Below are positions 13,672 to 13,718 of a stretch of DNA of 13,718 nt, piece after piece. The notes under the pieces are model-generated. The model was not told where the DNA came from. It was given only the letters and a program-made list of their open reading frames with translations, and did not search any database. Positions within the stretch are counted from its first letter, which is position 1. Every line of letters starts with the position of its first letter. Both the position numbers and the translations under genes were made by a program. The DNA comes from Sulfurovum sp. (GTDB taxonomy: Bacteria > Campylobacterota > Campylobacteria > Campylobacterales > Sulfurovaceae), in contig DYMW01000038.1 of assembly GCA_020721385.1 (NCBI GenBank), forward strand, positions 1 to 13,718, read 5' to 3'.

Positions 13672-13718
13672 TTATGCTTCTGTAACAGGTATTTCTACTT
13701 CAGTACCTTCCCAGATAC
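13672..13718 (-). CDS. 3' end of an unidentified CDS (partial, enters from the right edge)
   Basis: On the minus strand the last 14 complete codons read IWEGTEVEIPVTEA before TAA (complement of 13672-13674). The other two minus-strand frames at the edge close quickly or give no protein-like sequence, and a minus-strand terminator lies about 180 bases downstream. The fragment is too short to assign a family. Confidence 0.45.
   Translation of the reverse strand, partial: IWEGTEVEIPVTEA

Noticed and set aside
1..13718. CRISPR array, rRNA, toxin-antitoxin pair or known defence system
   Set aside because: No regularly spaced direct repeats, rRNA-like sequence or recognisable toxin, antitoxin or defence gene set was seen; the helicase and nuclease-like genes alone do not make a defence system.

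Overview
The window is AT-rich chromosomal DNA. Its gene content and style suggest a free-living member of the Campylobacterota, perhaps Sulfurimonas-like. The grounds are TATAAT -10 boxes without a recognisable -35, short leaders with AGGAG-type ribosome binding sites, a minimal serine acetyltransferase coupled to a biosynthetic arginine decarboxylase, and a small lipoprotein of a type I associate with this phylum. The genus is inference; no rRNA or marker phylogeny is available here.

Left accessory region (1-1325): the 3' end of an unidentified CDS stops inside a short imperfect palindrome (126-179) laid out like an integron attC site, with TAAC/GTTA outer arms and a 9-bp stem carrying one extrahelical A. 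The next gene starts 16 bases later, a 123-codon protein resembling the N-terminal half of MreB but without its phosphate-binding motif. It ends abruptly next to a REP-type hairpin. A REP-associated tyrosine transposase (RAYT, 660-1193) sits between two near-identical hairpins in opposite orientation (588-613 and 1206-1231). To its right, the 3' remnant of an unknown gene overlaps the next start by ATGA. This stretch looks like cassette DNA rearranged around a RAYT/REP unit.

Core region (1322-9027): a YqiA-like esterase converges on a Pif1-type SF1B helicase. Divergent from the helicase, with overlapping -10 boxes, is a DUF234/PD-(D/E)XK-like protein that seems to need a non-ATG start. It converges on a tRNA with anticodon CAT, which lies downstream of rodA. 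A DEAD-box RNA helicase precedes rodA on the same strand, and an M3A oligopeptidase is divergent from it. Two unexplained structures lie between rodA and the DEAD-box gene: a ~111-bp unit bounded by inverted repeats (5459-5569) and a 16-bp hairpin made only of A and T at the DEAD-box stop codon.

Metabolic block (9045-12905, minus strand): speA and cysE overlap by 4 bases and are followed by an aspartate-type aminotransferase with its own promoter. Together they cover arginine to agmatine (polyamine synthesis), serine to O-acetylserine (cysteine synthesis) and aspartate/2-oxoglutarate transamination. A bidirectional terminator separates the aminotransferase from the peptidase.

Right end (12906-13718): a divergent small lipoprotein gene, a terminator whose U-tract faces the minus strand, about 180 bases of hairpin-rich sequence without a convincing gene, and the last 14 whole codons of a minus-strand CDS.

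Most of the window is ordinary core genome. The parts most worth following up are the attC-like junction with the MreB-like fragment, the RAYT/REP unit, and the 5459-5569 element.
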